64,000 nucleotides of DNA from Paraburkholderia hiiakae (lineage in GTDB: Bacteria; Pseudomonadota; Gammaproteobacteria; Burkholderiales; Burkholderiaceae). The notes under the pieces were generated by a model, which made no database searches, was not told the DNA's origin, and was given only the letters and a program-made list of their open reading frames with translations. The stretch is from the NCBI RefSeq assembly GCF_904848665.1, contig NZ_CAJHCQ010000008.1:186001-250000 (forward strand). Direction: 5' to 3'. The position numbers were made by a program, and so were the translations under genes. This document shows positions 52,898-61,682 of the stretch, piece after piece (positions within the stretch are counted from its first letter, which is position 1; every line of letters begins with the position of its first letter).

Positions 52898-53443
52898 TTA
52901 GTGCAGGGTGGGTTTCGAGGCGCCTTCGTCGCCGTCGTCTTCTTCGTCTTCGTCGATGACTTCGAGGCCATCCGCGCCATGCGCGTGCTCGTGTTCGATT
53001 TCGTCTTCGGTGGCTACGCGCACTTCCTTGACCGTGAGCGCGAAACGCAGCGCCATGCCCGCAAGGGGATGGTTGCCGTCGAGCACGACCTTGTCTTCCG
53101 CGACGTCCGTGACCGTATAGACGAGCGTGTCGAGATCTTCGTCGCCTTCTTCAGGCGTGCCTTCGAACTGCATGCCGACTTCGAGCGGCTCAGGAAAGCG
53201 GTTGCGCGGCTCGATCTTCACGAGATCGGGATCGTATTCCCCGAAGGCATCCTGCGGCTCAAGCTGGACCTGGGTCTCGAAGCCCGGCTCCTGGCCGTCC
53301 AGCACTTCCTCGATCTTGGGGAACGTGCCATCATAGCCGCCGTGCAGATAGACCATCGGCTCGTCGCTTTCCTCAATCAGATTGCCCTGCGCATCCGATA
53401 GCTTGTAAGCGACCGACACGACGGTGTCCTTTGCAATTTTCAT
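52898..53443 (-). CDS. slyD: FKBP-type peptidyl-prolyl isomerase SlyD
   Basis: The 181-residue protein combines an FKBP isomerase domain (MKIAKDTVVSVAYKLSDAQG; EVLDGQEPGFE) with the insert-in-flap chaperone domain (EYDPDLVKIEPRNRFPEPLE). The C-terminal tail is acidic with only a few histidines (EHEHAHG) and lacks the long metal-binding His/Cys tail of E. coli SlyD. GGAGGA lies five bases upstream of the ATG. It is divergent from the ribosomal oxygenase gene with 32 bases between the starts. Confidence 0.93.
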   Translation of the reverse strand: MKIAKDTVVSVAYKLSDAQGNLIEESDEPMVYLHGGYDGTFPKIEEVLDGQEPGFETQVQLEPQDAFGEYDPDLVKIEPRNRFPEPLEVGMQFEGTPEEGDEDLDTLVYTVTDVAEDKVVLDGNHPLAGMALRFALTVKEVRVATEDEIEHEHAHGADGLEVIDEDEEDDGDEGASKPTLH

Positions 53444-53467
53444 TCGTTCCTCCAGATTACAGACCAC

Positions 53468-53473
53468 ATTATA
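53468..53473 (-). promoter_or_regulatory. Candidate -10 box for slyD
   Basis: TATAAT on the minus strand lies 25 bases before the slyD start, in the 32-base gap to the divergent gene. A matching -35 would lie inside the neighbouring coding region and is not well conserved. Confidence 0.4.
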
Positions 53474-53475
53474 CG

Positions 53476-54708
53476 ATGCCGAAGCGGTCCCCAGACCACC
53501 CGGTGGACGCGCGCACGCAGCGCGCCTCCCTCCCCCTGGCATGCCCCGCGCCCGATGTTGCCACGCCGCTTCTGGGCGGCCTGACTCCGGCGCAGTTCAT
53601 GCGCAAATACTGGCAGAAAAAGCCCCTCTTGATCCGCCAGGCGATTCCCGAGATCGAAGCGCCACTCTCGCGCGACGAACTCTTCGCGCTCGCAGACAGC
53701 GACGATGTCGAGTCGCGTCTCATCACACATTTTCGCCGCCGCTGGGCGCTCGAACACGGTCCTTTCTCGCCGGACGAACTGCCCACGCCGAAGACCCGCC
53801 AGTGGACGCTGCTCGTACAAGGCGCCGACCTGCACGACGACCGCGCGCGCGCCCTCCTCGAGCGCTTTCGTTTCGCACCCGATGCGCGGCTCGACGACCT
53901 CATGATCTCGTACGCATCGGACGGCGGCGGCGTGGGCCCGCACTTCGATTCGTATGATGTCTTCCTGCTGCAGGTTCACGGCAAGCGCCGCTGGCGCATT
54001 GGCGCGCAGCGCGACCTGTCGCTGCAGGAAGGTTTGCCGCTCAAGATTCTCGCGAACTTCGAACCTGAAGAAGAGTGGGTGCTGGAACCAGGCGACATGC
54101 TGTACCTGCCGCCGCATATCGCGCACGACGGCATCGCCGAGGGCGAATGCATGACGTGTTCGATCGGCTTTCGTTCTCCTTCCACGAATGAATTGACGAG
54201 CCAGTTTCTTTACTGGCTCGCCGAGCGCGGCGCAAATGACGACAACGGCAAGCCCGCGCTCTACCGCGACCCCCACCAGCCGGCCGTGGCGCGTCCCGCA
54301 CAGCTTCCCCCGGCACTCGTAGAGCGTGTTGGCGGCGTGCTTGCTAAAGTGCGCTGGAACGACGCCGATGTCTCCTCGTTCGTCGGCTCCTGGCTGTCCG
54401 AACCGAAAGCTAATGTGGTGTTCGACGCCCCCGAAAAACCGCTCGACGAAGCCCGTTTCGTTGCGCGCGCGGCAAAAGATGGGATAACACTCGACCGCAG
54501 GACAATCCTGCTTTACGATTCGCGGTCGTATTACCTGAACGGGGAACAGTACTTGCTCAAAGAGGCAAGAAAGTGGCTGCCGGCACTGGCCGACAGGCGC
54601 TCTATGGACGGGAAACGCTTTGTAACACTCTCACACGATTCGTGTGTGACAGCGTTGCTACACGAGTGGTATCGTGCGGGCTGGATTCGGACCGGGGTGC
54701 TTGCCTAA
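53476..54708 (+). CDS. JmjC/cupin-type ribosomal oxygenase (RoxA/YcfD-like)
   Basis: The 410-residue protein matches the family that hydroxylates an arginine of ribosomal protein L16 using Fe(II) and 2-oxoglutarate. The metal-binding segment PHFDSYDVFLLQVHGKRRW supplies His-x-Asp, and the distal His lies in YLPPHIAHDG. The N-terminal motif MRKYWQKKPLLIRQA and the C-terminal winged-helix part fit YcfD/RoxA. It is divergent from slyD. The target is inferred from family. Confidence 0.85.
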   Translation: MPKRSPDHPVDARTQRASLPLACPAPDVATPLLGGLTPAQFMRKYWQKKPLLIRQAIPEIEAPLSRDELFALADSDDVESRLITHFRRRWALEHGPFSPDELPTPKTRQWTLLVQGADLHDDRARALLERFRFAPDARLDDLMISYASDGGGVGPHFDSYDVFLLQVHGKRRWRIGAQRDLSLQEGLPLKILANFEPEEEWVLEPGDMLYLPPHIAHDGIAEGECMTCSIGFRSPSTNELTSQFLYWLAERGANDDNGKPALYRDPHQPAVARPAQLPPALVERVGGVLAKVRWNDADVSSFVGSWLSEPKANVVFDAPEKPLDEARFVARAAKDGITLDRRTILLYDSRSYYLNGEQYLLKEARKWLPALADRRSMDGKRFVTLSHDSCVTALLHEWYRAGWIRTGVLA

Positions 54709-54802
54709 GCGCTTCGGACTGTTATACCGTACTAAAATAGTGCTTGTATGAGAAAGACAACGTATTGTCCCCGGATTTGTCGACGGTCGATACGAAAGTG
54801 CC

Positions 54803-54808
54803 TATAAT
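54803..54808 (+). promoter_or_regulatory. Candidate -10 box of the lipoprotein gene
   Basis: A perfect TATAAT lies 133 bases before the lipoprotein start. The best -35 (TTGTCG at 54777-54782) is 20 bases away, longer than ideal. Confidence 0.35.
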
Positions 54809-54940
54809 TTCCGGCCAGGCCGTAGGGAAGATTCACGCTCTTGCAGTGCGTCTCCACCAGCGGCTCAGGTCGGTGTTGGGGCACATTTACCGGTATTATT
54901 TTGCGCTGTTGCTTACCTTTAACCATAAAAGGACGTGATC

Positions 54941-55216
54941 ATGAAGAAATCCCTCCTCGTAGCATCCCTGCTGGCAGCTGTTGCACTGGCTGCGTGCAAC
55001 AAGAGCAGCGACCAAGCTGCTGCGCCGGCTAGCGATGCTGCTGCTGCTTCGGCACCGGCTGCTGCTGCTTCGGATTCCGCAGCTGCTGCTTCGGGCGCTG
55101 CTGCTGCTGCGAGCGACGCTGCTGCTTCGGCTACCGCCGCTGCTTCGGACGCTGGCGCTGCTGCTTCGGACGCAGGCGCTTCGGCTCCGGCTGCTGCTTC
55201 GGGCGCAAGCCAGTAA
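54941..55216 (+). CDS. Alanine-rich lipoprotein
   Basis: The 91-residue precursor has a lipoprotein signal (MKKSLLVASLLAAVALAAC, lipid-anchored Cys19). After CNKSSDQ the mature part is made only of Ala, Ser, Asp, Gly, Pro and Thr apart from the final Gln, with repeats such as AASDAAASA. Such a chain is likely disordered or helical and loosely associated with the envelope. AAGGA lies eight bases upstream of the ATG. No close functional family is known to me. It converges on dinG across a bidirectional terminator. Confidence 0.8.
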   Translation: MKKSLLVASLLAAVALAACNKSSDQAAAPASDAAAASAPAAAASDSAAAASGAAAAASDAAASATAAASDAGAAASDAGASAPAAASGASQ

Positions 55217-55328
55217 GTTGCGTTCGCGCGACGCTCACCGGAGGCCTCGGTCTCGGTGGGCATCGCAGCGAACCGTCGTACGGTCTGGTGCTTGCGCCAA
55301 ACGCGCGTCAGACATACGGCGGGCAAGC

Positions 55329-55362
55329 AAAAAAGCCACGAACTCGCGTTCGTGGCTTTTTT
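55329..55362. terminator. Bidirectional terminator between the lipoprotein gene and dinG
   Basis: Fifteen-base arms (55329-55343 and 55348-55362) with A and T runs at the outside pair perfectly around TCGC. Confidence 0.95.
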
Positions 55363-55383
55363 GTTATGCGCTGCGCATGAGGC

Positions 55384-57654
55384 TTAACCTGCCTCGCCCT
55401 GCTCCCCTGCCTCCTCGTTTTTCTCTTCGAAGAACGCCTGCACCACTTCGATCTCCCGCGTCCGCTTGAACGGCGGAAGACTTTGCCAGATGCGTCGACC
55501 GTACGGCTTGTCGACGAGACGGGTGTCGCAAATCATCAACACGCCGCGGTCGGTTTCCGCGCGAATCAGCCGCCCCGCGCCCTGCTTGAGCGTAATCACC
55601 GCCTGCGGGAGCTGGTGGACCGCGAACGGGCTCAGACCTTTCTTCGCCAGCGCGTCGAGGCGCGCCGCCAGTACCGGATCGTCGGGCGGGGCGAACGGCA
55701 ACTTGTCGATGACCACCAGCGAGAGCGCATCGCCGCGCACGTCCACACCTTCCCAGAAGCTCTGGCTGCCCACGAGAATCGCATTGCCATAGGCGCGAAA
55801 ACGCTCGAGCAGCTCCGTGCGGCTCGCGTCGCCCTGCACGAGTAGCGGCGTATTCCAGCCGCGCGCCTCGATCGTGTCGCGCAGCTTCTGGGCGATGCGG
55901 TCGACGGCACGCAACGTCGTGCATAGCATGAAGACACCGCCGCCCGACGCCTCGATCGCCGGCAACGCCGCATCGAACACGGCGTCGGTGAACTGCGGCG
56001 ACGACGGCTGCGGCATGTTGCGCGGCACGTAAAGCAGACCTTGCGTGGGGTAGTCGAACGGGCTCGGCAACGTCATCGAGCGGCGCGAACTCAAGCCCAT
56101 CTGCGCCGCGTAATGCGTGAAGTCGCCGCGTACAGAAAGCGTCGCCGATGTGAAGACCCACGTGCGCGGCACCCCGGCGCGCTGCTTCGCGAAGATCGGC
56201 GCCACGGAGAGCGGGGTTTCGTGCAACTGCACCGTGTGCGAGAATACCTCGACCCAGCGGACTTTCTCGTCCGCGTCGTCCGCAGCGTGAGCGCTTTCGT
56301 CTTGCCCATCCGCATCGGCTTTGCGTGTTTCGTGCGCTGACGCGCCGCTCTGCGGGACAGTCCAGCCCGCGAGGACGCCCTGGAGTTCGCGCGCGCGGCG
56401 CAAGCAAGCTCCGATCGATTCGGCGCGCTCGGCCTGACCCGCGAGCGCCGTCGCAAGTGCGCTCAGTTCGGTCTGCAGCGCGTCGAGCGCGTCGAAGAGC
56501 GGATGATCCTCGGGCAACTGCGTGATCGACAGCCGCAGCGAATCTTCCTTGAACGCAAGCCTCACGTCGCGCGCGGCGCGCTCCAGCGCCGCACCGAGCT
56601 TGACCCACTCCACGGCGTCGCGCGCATGGCTCAGACCTTCGGCCACGCAATCGCGCGCGAGTTCGAGGAACTGCGCAGTCGAGAGCGTTTCGCCGAAAAA
56701 GAGCGTAGCCGTTTCGGGCAGCTGGTGCGCTTCGTCGAAGATGATCGTATTCGCGCTCGGCAGCAGTTCGGCCATGCCGGTGTCGCGCAGCATGATGTCG
56801 GCGAAGAACAGGTGGTGATTCACCACCACGATATCGGCCTGCTGCGCCTCGCGGCGCGCCTGCATCACGAAGCAGTCCTTGTAATGCGGACACTCCTGGC
56901 CAAGACAGTTGTCGCGCGTCGATGTGACCATCGACCACACGGCCGCCGTCTCGGGCACGCTCGCGAGCTCGGCCTTGTCGCCCGAGCGCGTGATCTTCGC
57001 GAAGCGCACGATTTCCTGCAGATACGCGGTTTCCTGGCGCGACGGCAGCCGGCCGTTGTCAGCCGTGCGCTGCAGGTAGTAGTGGCACAGATAGTTGGCG
57101 CGGCCCTTGAGCATCGCGACGCTCACGGGCACCGCGAGGGCGTCGCGCACCGTGGGGATGTCGCGCGCGAAGAGCTGGTCTTGCAGATGCTTCGTGCCCG
57201 TCGAGACGACCACCTTACCGCCCCACAGCATGGCCGGCACGAGGTACGCATAGGTCTTGCCGGTGCCCGTGCCCGCCTCGACGATCAGCGTGTTGTCGCC
57301 GTTCTCGGCGGCGGCGTGCGCCGCTTCCTCGGCGCGCGGCTGCGCCGGCGCGCCGCGCTCGACCCGCCGCGCCGGGCGCGACTGGAGTTCGAACATCGCG
57401 GGTTCGGGTTGGGATTGCGCGGCGGCTTCCATCGCGGCCGCGACCGCGCGCGCCATTTCGATCTGTGCCGCGCGCGGGCGATAGCCGTCGATTTCGCGAG
57501 CAAGCAAGCCGTCGGCCGCGAAGAGCTCCTCGAGTTCGGCGGAGCGGCGAGCGCTCAACATGGGTGCAGCGGGTGTTTGCGTCGCACGCGCGTCGGCCTC
57601 CGGCGCGCCGACTTCGCGCGCGGGCCGGGAACGGGAAACGGTCGTTGAATTCAA
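55384..57654 (-). CDS. dinG: ATP-dependent DNA helicase DinG family (YoaA-like)
   Basis: The 756-residue XPD-like helicase has Walker A GTGTGKT, a DEAH box (DEAHQLPE), and four cysteines that should hold a 4Fe-4S cluster (one in YLCHYY; three in NCLGQECPHYKDC). The C-terminal half holds VGSQSFWEGVDV and QGAGRLIRAETDRGV. It should unwind 5'-tailed DNA, D-loops or R-loops. The start is a TTG at 57654 with AGGAA upstream; ATG at 57561 is an alternative. An Ala/Asp-rich insertion (about 440-465) may be a linker. DinG and YoaA cannot be separated with certainty. Confidence 0.9.
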   Translation of the reverse strand: MNSTTVSRSRPAREVGAPEADARATQTPAAPMLSARRSAELEELFAADGLLAREIDGYRPRAAQIEMARAVAAAMEAAAQSQPEPAMFELQSRPARRVERGAPAQPRAEEAAHAAAENGDNTLIVEAGTGTGKTYAYLVPAMLWGGKVVVSTGTKHLQDQLFARDIPTVRDALAVPVSVAMLKGRANYLCHYYLQRTADNGRLPSRQETAYLQEIVRFAKITRSGDKAELASVPETAAVWSMVTSTRDNCLGQECPHYKDCFVMQARREAQQADIVVVNHHLFFADIMLRDTGMAELLPSANTIIFDEAHQLPETATLFFGETLSTAQFLELARDCVAEGLSHARDAVEWVKLGAALERAARDVRLAFKEDSLRLSITQLPEDHPLFDALDALQTELSALATALAGQAERAESIGACLRRARELQGVLAGWTVPQSGASAHETRKADADGQDESAHAADDADEKVRWVEVFSHTVQLHETPLSVAPIFAKQRAGVPRTWVFTSATLSVRGDFTHYAAQMGLSSRRSMTLPSPFDYPTQGLLYVPRNMPQPSSPQFTDAVFDAALPAIEASGGGVFMLCTTLRAVDRIAQKLRDTIEARGWNTPLLVQGDASRTELLERFRAYGNAILVGSQSFWEGVDVRGDALSLVVIDKLPFAPPDDPVLAARLDALAKKGLSPFAVHQLPQAVITLKQGAGRLIRAETDRGVLMICDTRLVDKPYGRRIWQSLPPFKRTREIEVVQAFFEEKNEEAGEQGEAG

Positions 57655-57730
57655 GGCAAGCGGTTCCTGCTCGGTCCAGAAGGGCGCGACCCGCCGACTG
57701 CCGCGCCCCGGCGCCTGCCAGGACCCGGGA

Positions 57731-57964
57731 TCAGGCGTGCCCGTCCGAAGTCTTCGTTGAATCGGGGTCCAGCTGCAGTTGCAGCAGGAGGATGTTGTCC
57801 TTGACCTTGAGCTTGCGCTTCTTCAGCCTCTGCAGTTCGAGATCGTCATAGTCCGGGGTATCGGACATCCTGTCTATCAGGCGGTCCAGATCGCCATGTT
57901 CCGATTCCAGTTGCAGAATGCGGTCACGAAGGACCTCGGTCTTGACTTCACGATGCTCGCGCAT
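57731..57964 (-). CDS. YdcH/DUF465 family protein
   Basis: This 77-residue, strongly helical protein has the DUF465 pattern: HGDLDRLIDRMSDTPDYDDL followed by LQRLKKRKLKVKDNILLLQL. The function of this family is not established. GGAGG precedes the ATG. It is upstream of dinG on the same strand, with 76 bases between. Confidence 0.88.
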   Translation of the reverse strand: MREHREVKTEVLRDRILQLESEHGDLDRLIDRMSDTPDYDDLELQRLKKRKLKVKDNILLLQLQLDPDSTKTSDGHA

Positions 57965-58042
57965 GCTCGCCTCCTCGACATATGCGGCGCGCGCTTGCGA
58001 AGGACGACGCGCCTGAGGTTGCAGTCCGGCTGAAAAAGCGTG

Positions 58043-59050
58043 CTACTGGTCCTGCTGTTCTTCCTGCTGCTGCTTTTGCTGTTGCTGCTGCTGTTCGTCT
58101 TGTTGCTGCTTTTGCTGCGCCTTCTCGGCCGCCTGTTTCTGACGCTCTTCGACATCGGCCTTATGCTTCGCCGCGTCTTCCTGCTTCTGCTGGTAGCGCT
58201 GCGCCTTGTCGGCGCGCTCCTGAGCCTTTTGTTCGCCCTGGCGGCGCGCTTCTTCCAGCTGGTTCTGGTACTGCTTCTGATCGTACGCCGCCTGGTTCGC
58301 GTCGCGCTGCGACTGCTCGCCCTGGCGCTGCGCCTGGGCCAGTGCATGCTGCCGCTGCTTTTCCTGATACGCCTGCTCGTTCGCCGCACGCTGTGGCGCC
58401 TCGGCCTGGCGCTGCGCCTGATCGAGCGCGTGTTGCTGCTGCTTCTGTTCGTACGCCTGTGCACTTGCCGCTTCGTTGGCGGCGCGCTGCGGCGCATTGG
58501 CTTCGTCCTGCGCGCGCTGCAATGCGGCCTGCTGGTCGCGCTGCTGCGCATGCGCGGCGCGTTTTTCTTCGTCGAGCGCCAGTTGCTCGCGGCGGATATC
58601 CGCCTGCACGACACGCATCTTGTCGCGCGCCTTGCCGATGCAATGATTCACGAAAAACGTGCTGTAGCAGTTGTGCTGCGCGACTGCATACTGATAGTCG
58701 TTCTCCGCGCTACGACGGTCCAGCACCTGTTGCCGCGCGTCGAAATCGCTCTGCTGCGACGCCGGCGTGCCAGCGACCCCAGCCGCATCAGACGCTGCGA
58801 GCGGCGCGTTGCCCGAAGCCGCCGGCTGCATCACCGGCGCTGTTGCCGCACCTTGCTGCTGCAGCGGCCCCGATACCCCAACCGCCTGCGCGAGGGCCGG
58901 AACGCTCGCACCAAGGCTCAACGCGACAGCACAAATTGCCCCAAGAGCGGGGAACCGCCGAGTGACGCCAACAGGCGCGCGAAACAGGGCAAGGGGCAAA
59001 TCGGGGGAGAAGCGGAAGGTCGTCAACGTCTTCTGTGGGCAGCGGAACAT
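58043..59050 (-). CDS. Periplasmic glutamine-rich coiled-coil protein with 28-residue repeats
   Basis: The 335-residue protein has a hydrophobic segment ending in PALAQ (about 37-55), consistent with a signal peptide after an unusually long, basic N-terminus. A conserved-looking part has two cysteines (Cys128 and Cys137 in NCYSTFFVNHCIGKA). From about 185 to 300 it has four degenerate repeats of about 28 residues (APQRAANE then AYEQKQQQHALDQAQRQ), equal to four heptads. The last 30 residues are almost all Gln and Glu. No function is known to me. The true start may be further downstream, because no ribosome binding site precedes 59050. Confidence 0.75.
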   Translation of the reverse strand: MFRCPQKTLTTFRFSPDLPLALFRAPVGVTRRFPALGAICAVALSLGASVPALAQAVGVSGPLQQQGAATAPVMQPAASGNAPLAASDAAGVAGTPASQQSDFDARQQVLDRRSAENDYQYAVAQHNCYSTFFVNHCIGKARDKMRVVQADIRREQLALDEEKRAAHAQQRDQQAALQRAQDEANAPQRAANEAASAQAYEQKQQQHALDQAQRQAEAPQRAANEQAYQEKQRQHALAQAQRQGEQSQRDANQAAYDQKQYQNQLEEARRQGEQKAQERADKAQRYQQKQEDAAKHKADVEERQKQAAEKAQQKQQQDEQQQQQQKQQQEEQQDQ

Positions 59051-59229
59051 GGCTGAAATTCTAACACCGCCCGGGTTGAGCGCTCGGCCATTTATGGCAA
59101 AATGCCCGGCTCCACCGGCCGGCGGGCGCACCCGGCAACGTGCCTTTTTGCACACGGGGCGCTCCGGGCGCTCGAGCCCGCACCGGCCGCCGGACCGCAA
59201 ACCGATCCTCGCAGGAATATCCAGACCCT

Positions 59230-61581
59230 ATGACGGAAACCGTAGCACTCAAGATCGTCCAGCGTATCGCCACTGAACTGAGCGTGCAGCCGCGCCAGGT
59301 CGCAGCCGCCGTGCAGCTTCTCGACGAAGGCTCGACCGTTCCGTTCATCGCCCGTTACCGCAAGGAAGTCACGGGCAATCTCGACGATACGCAACTGCGT
59401 ACGCTCGAAGAGCGCCTGCTCTATTTGCGCGAACTCGAAGACCGCCGCGCGACGATCCTCGCGAGCATCGAGGAACAAGGCAAGCTCACCGATGAGCTGC
59501 GTACCGCCATCGAAGCCGCCGACAGCAAGCAGGTCCTCGAAGACCTCTATCTGCCCTACAAGCCCAAGCGCCGCACGCGCGCGCAGATCGCACGCGAAGC
59601 CGGCCTGCAGCCGCTCGCCGACGCGCTGCTCGCGAACCCGCTGCTCGACCCGCAAGCGGAAGCCGCAAAGTACGTGGACGCCGAGAAGGCCGTCGCGGAC
59701 GTGAAAGCCGCGCTCGACGGCGCGCGCGACATCCTCTCCGAGCAGTTCGGCGAAACGGCCGAACTGCTGGGCAAGCTGCGCGACTGGCTGTTCAACCAGG
59801 GCGTGGTGATGTCGAGCGTTGTCGACGGCAAGGAAAACGAGGAAGGCGAGAAGTTCCGCGACTACTACGACTACTCCGAGACCATCAAGACCGTGCCGTC
59901 GCATCGTGCGCTCGCGCTGTTCCGCGGCCGCAACGCCGGCGTGCTAATGGTCAAGCTCGGCCTGGGCGGTGAACAGGACGCACAAGTGCCGCATCCGGGC
60001 GAAGGGATGATCGCGCGCCACTTCGGCATTGCGAATCAGAACCGTCCGGCTGACAAATGGCTCTCCGACGTGTGCCGCTGGTGCTGGCGCGTGAAAGTGC
60101 AGCCGCATATTGAAAACGAGCTGCTCACGAACCTGCGTGAGCAGGCCGAAAACGAAGCGATCCGCGTGTTCGCGCGCAATCTCAAGGATCTGCTGCTTGC
60201 GGCGCCCGCCGGCCCCAAGGCCGTGATCGGCCTCGATCCGGGCCTGCGCACGGGCGTGAAGGTCGCCGTGGTCGACCGCACAGGCAAGCTGCTCGCCACC
60301 GACACGATCTACCCGCACGAGCCGCGCCGCGACTGGGACGGCTCGCTCGCGAAGCTCGCGCGCATCGCCGCGCAGACGCAAGCGGAACTCATCAGCATCG
60401 GCAACGGCACGGCTTCGCGTGAAACCGACAAGCTCGCGAGCGAGCTGATCTCGAAGCATCCCGAACTCAAGCTGCAGAAGATCGTGGTCTCCGAAGCCGG
60501 GGCGTCGGTTTATTCGGCATCCGAACTGGCTGCGAAGGAATTCCCCGAACTCGACGTTTCGCTGCGCGGCGCCGTCTCGATCGCGCGCCGCCTGCAGGAC
60601 CCGCTCGCCGAACTCGTGAAGATCGAGCCGAAGGCGATTGGGGTGGGCCAGTACCAGCACGACGTGAACCAGCGCGAACTCGCGCGCTCGCTCGACGCTG
60701 TCGTCGAGGACTGCGTGAACGCCGTGGGCGTCGATGCGAACACGGCTTCGATCGCCCTGCTCGCTCGCGTGTCGGGCCTGAACCCGACCCTTGCGCGCAA
60801 TATCGTCGATTACCGCGATGCGAACGGCCCCTTCCCTTCGCGCGAGCATCTGAAAAAAGTGCCGCGTCTTGGCGACAAGACGTTCGAGCAAGCCGCGGGC
60901 TTCCTGCGCATCAACGGCGGCGACAATCCGCTCGATCGCTCGTCGGTGCACCCGGAAGCGTACCCCGTCGTCGAGCGCATGCTTGCGAAGATCAAGCGCA
61001 CGATCGGCGATGTGCTCGGCAGCCGCGAAGCGCTTTCGGGCCTCGCGCCCACCGAGTTCGTGGATGAACGTTTCGGTCTGCCGACGGTGCGCGACATCCT
61101 GAGCGAACTGGAGAAGCCGGGCCGTGATCCGCGCCCCGAGTTTAAGACGGCGACGTTCCGCGATGGCGTCGAGAAAGTGTCCGACCTCGTGCCGGGCATG
61201 CTGCTCGAAGGCGTGGTGACGAACGTGGCAGCGTTCGGCGCGTTCATCGATGTGGGCGTGCATCAGGACGGACTCGTGCACGTCTCGGCCATGTCGACGA
61301 AGTTCATCAAGGACCCGCACGAAGTCGTCAAGGCCGGCCAGGTCGTGAAGGTAAAGGTGCTCGACGTCGACGTGAAGCGTCAGCGCATCGCCCTCACGAT
61401 GCGTCTGGACGACGACCCCGCGAGTGCGAGCGCCTCGCGCAGTGGCGGCGGCGCGGGCCAGTCGGGCAATCGCGATAACCGCGGCGGCGGCAATCGCGAT
61501 AATCGCGGCGCCCAGCGTTCGCGCGATGCGGAACCGGCCGGCGCGATGGCGGCGGCATTCGCGAAGCTCAAGCAACGCTGA
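59230..61581 (+). CDS. tex: RNA-binding transcriptional accessory protein Tex
   Basis: Tex (783 residues) is a nucleic-acid-binding factor linked to transcription. It has the N-terminal HTH-like Tex part (VPFIARYRKEVTGNLDDTQL), a YqgF/RNase H-like domain (VIGLDPGLRTGVKVAVVDRT), HhH motifs, and a C-terminal S1 domain (GMLLEGVVTNVAAFGAFIDV). After S1 there is a Gly/Arg/Asn-rich tail of about 40 residues. The ATG is at 59230. It is convergent with kup across a strong terminator. Confidence 0.95.
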   Translation: MTETVALKIVQRIATELSVQPRQVAAAVQLLDEGSTVPFIARYRKEVTGNLDDTQLRTLEERLLYLRELEDRRATILASIEEQGKLTDELRTAIEAADSKQVLEDLYLPYKPKRRTRAQIAREAGLQPLADALLANPLLDPQAEAAKYVDAEKAVADVKAALDGARDILSEQFGETAELLGKLRDWLFNQGVVMSSVVDGKENEEGEKFRDYYDYSETIKTVPSHRALALFRGRNAGVLMVKLGLGGEQDAQVPHPGEGMIARHFGIANQNRPADKWLSDVCRWCWRVKVQPHIENELLTNLREQAENEAIRVFARNLKDLLLAAPAGPKAVIGLDPGLRTGVKVAVVDRTGKLLATDTIYPHEPRRDWDGSLAKLARIAAQTQAELISIGNGTASRETDKLASELISKHPELKLQKIVVSEAGASVYSASELAAKEFPELDVSLRGAVSIARRLQDPLAELVKIEPKAIGVGQYQHDVNQRELARSLDAVVEDCVNAVGVDANTASIALLARVSGLNPTLARNIVDYRDANGPFPSREHLKKVPRLGDKTFEQAAGFLRINGGDNPLDRSSVHPEAYPVVERMLAKIKRTIGDVLGSREALSGLAPTEFVDERFGLPTVRDILSELEKPGRDPRPEFKTATFRDGVEKVSDLVPGMLLEGVVTNVAAFGAFIDVGVHQDGLVHVSAMSTKFIKDPHEVVKAGQVVKVKVLDVDVKRQRIALTMRLDDDPASASASRSGGGAGQSGNRDNRGGGNRDNRGAQRSRDAEPAGAMAAAFAKLKQR

Positions 61582-61632
61582 TGTCCGAATGACGCAAACG
61601 TGGATCGCAACGGCTCACGTTGCGTGCGCAAC

Positions 61633-61660
61633 AAAAAAGGCACCCTTGGGTGCCTTTTTT
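61633..61660. terminator. Bidirectional terminator between tex and kup
   Basis: AAAAAAGGCACCC (61633-61645) pairs with GGGTGCCTTTTTT (61648-61660) with only two unpaired bases between arms. It serves both convergent genes. Confidence 0.92.
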
Positions 61661-61682
61661 ATTACTGATCGAAACAACGCAA

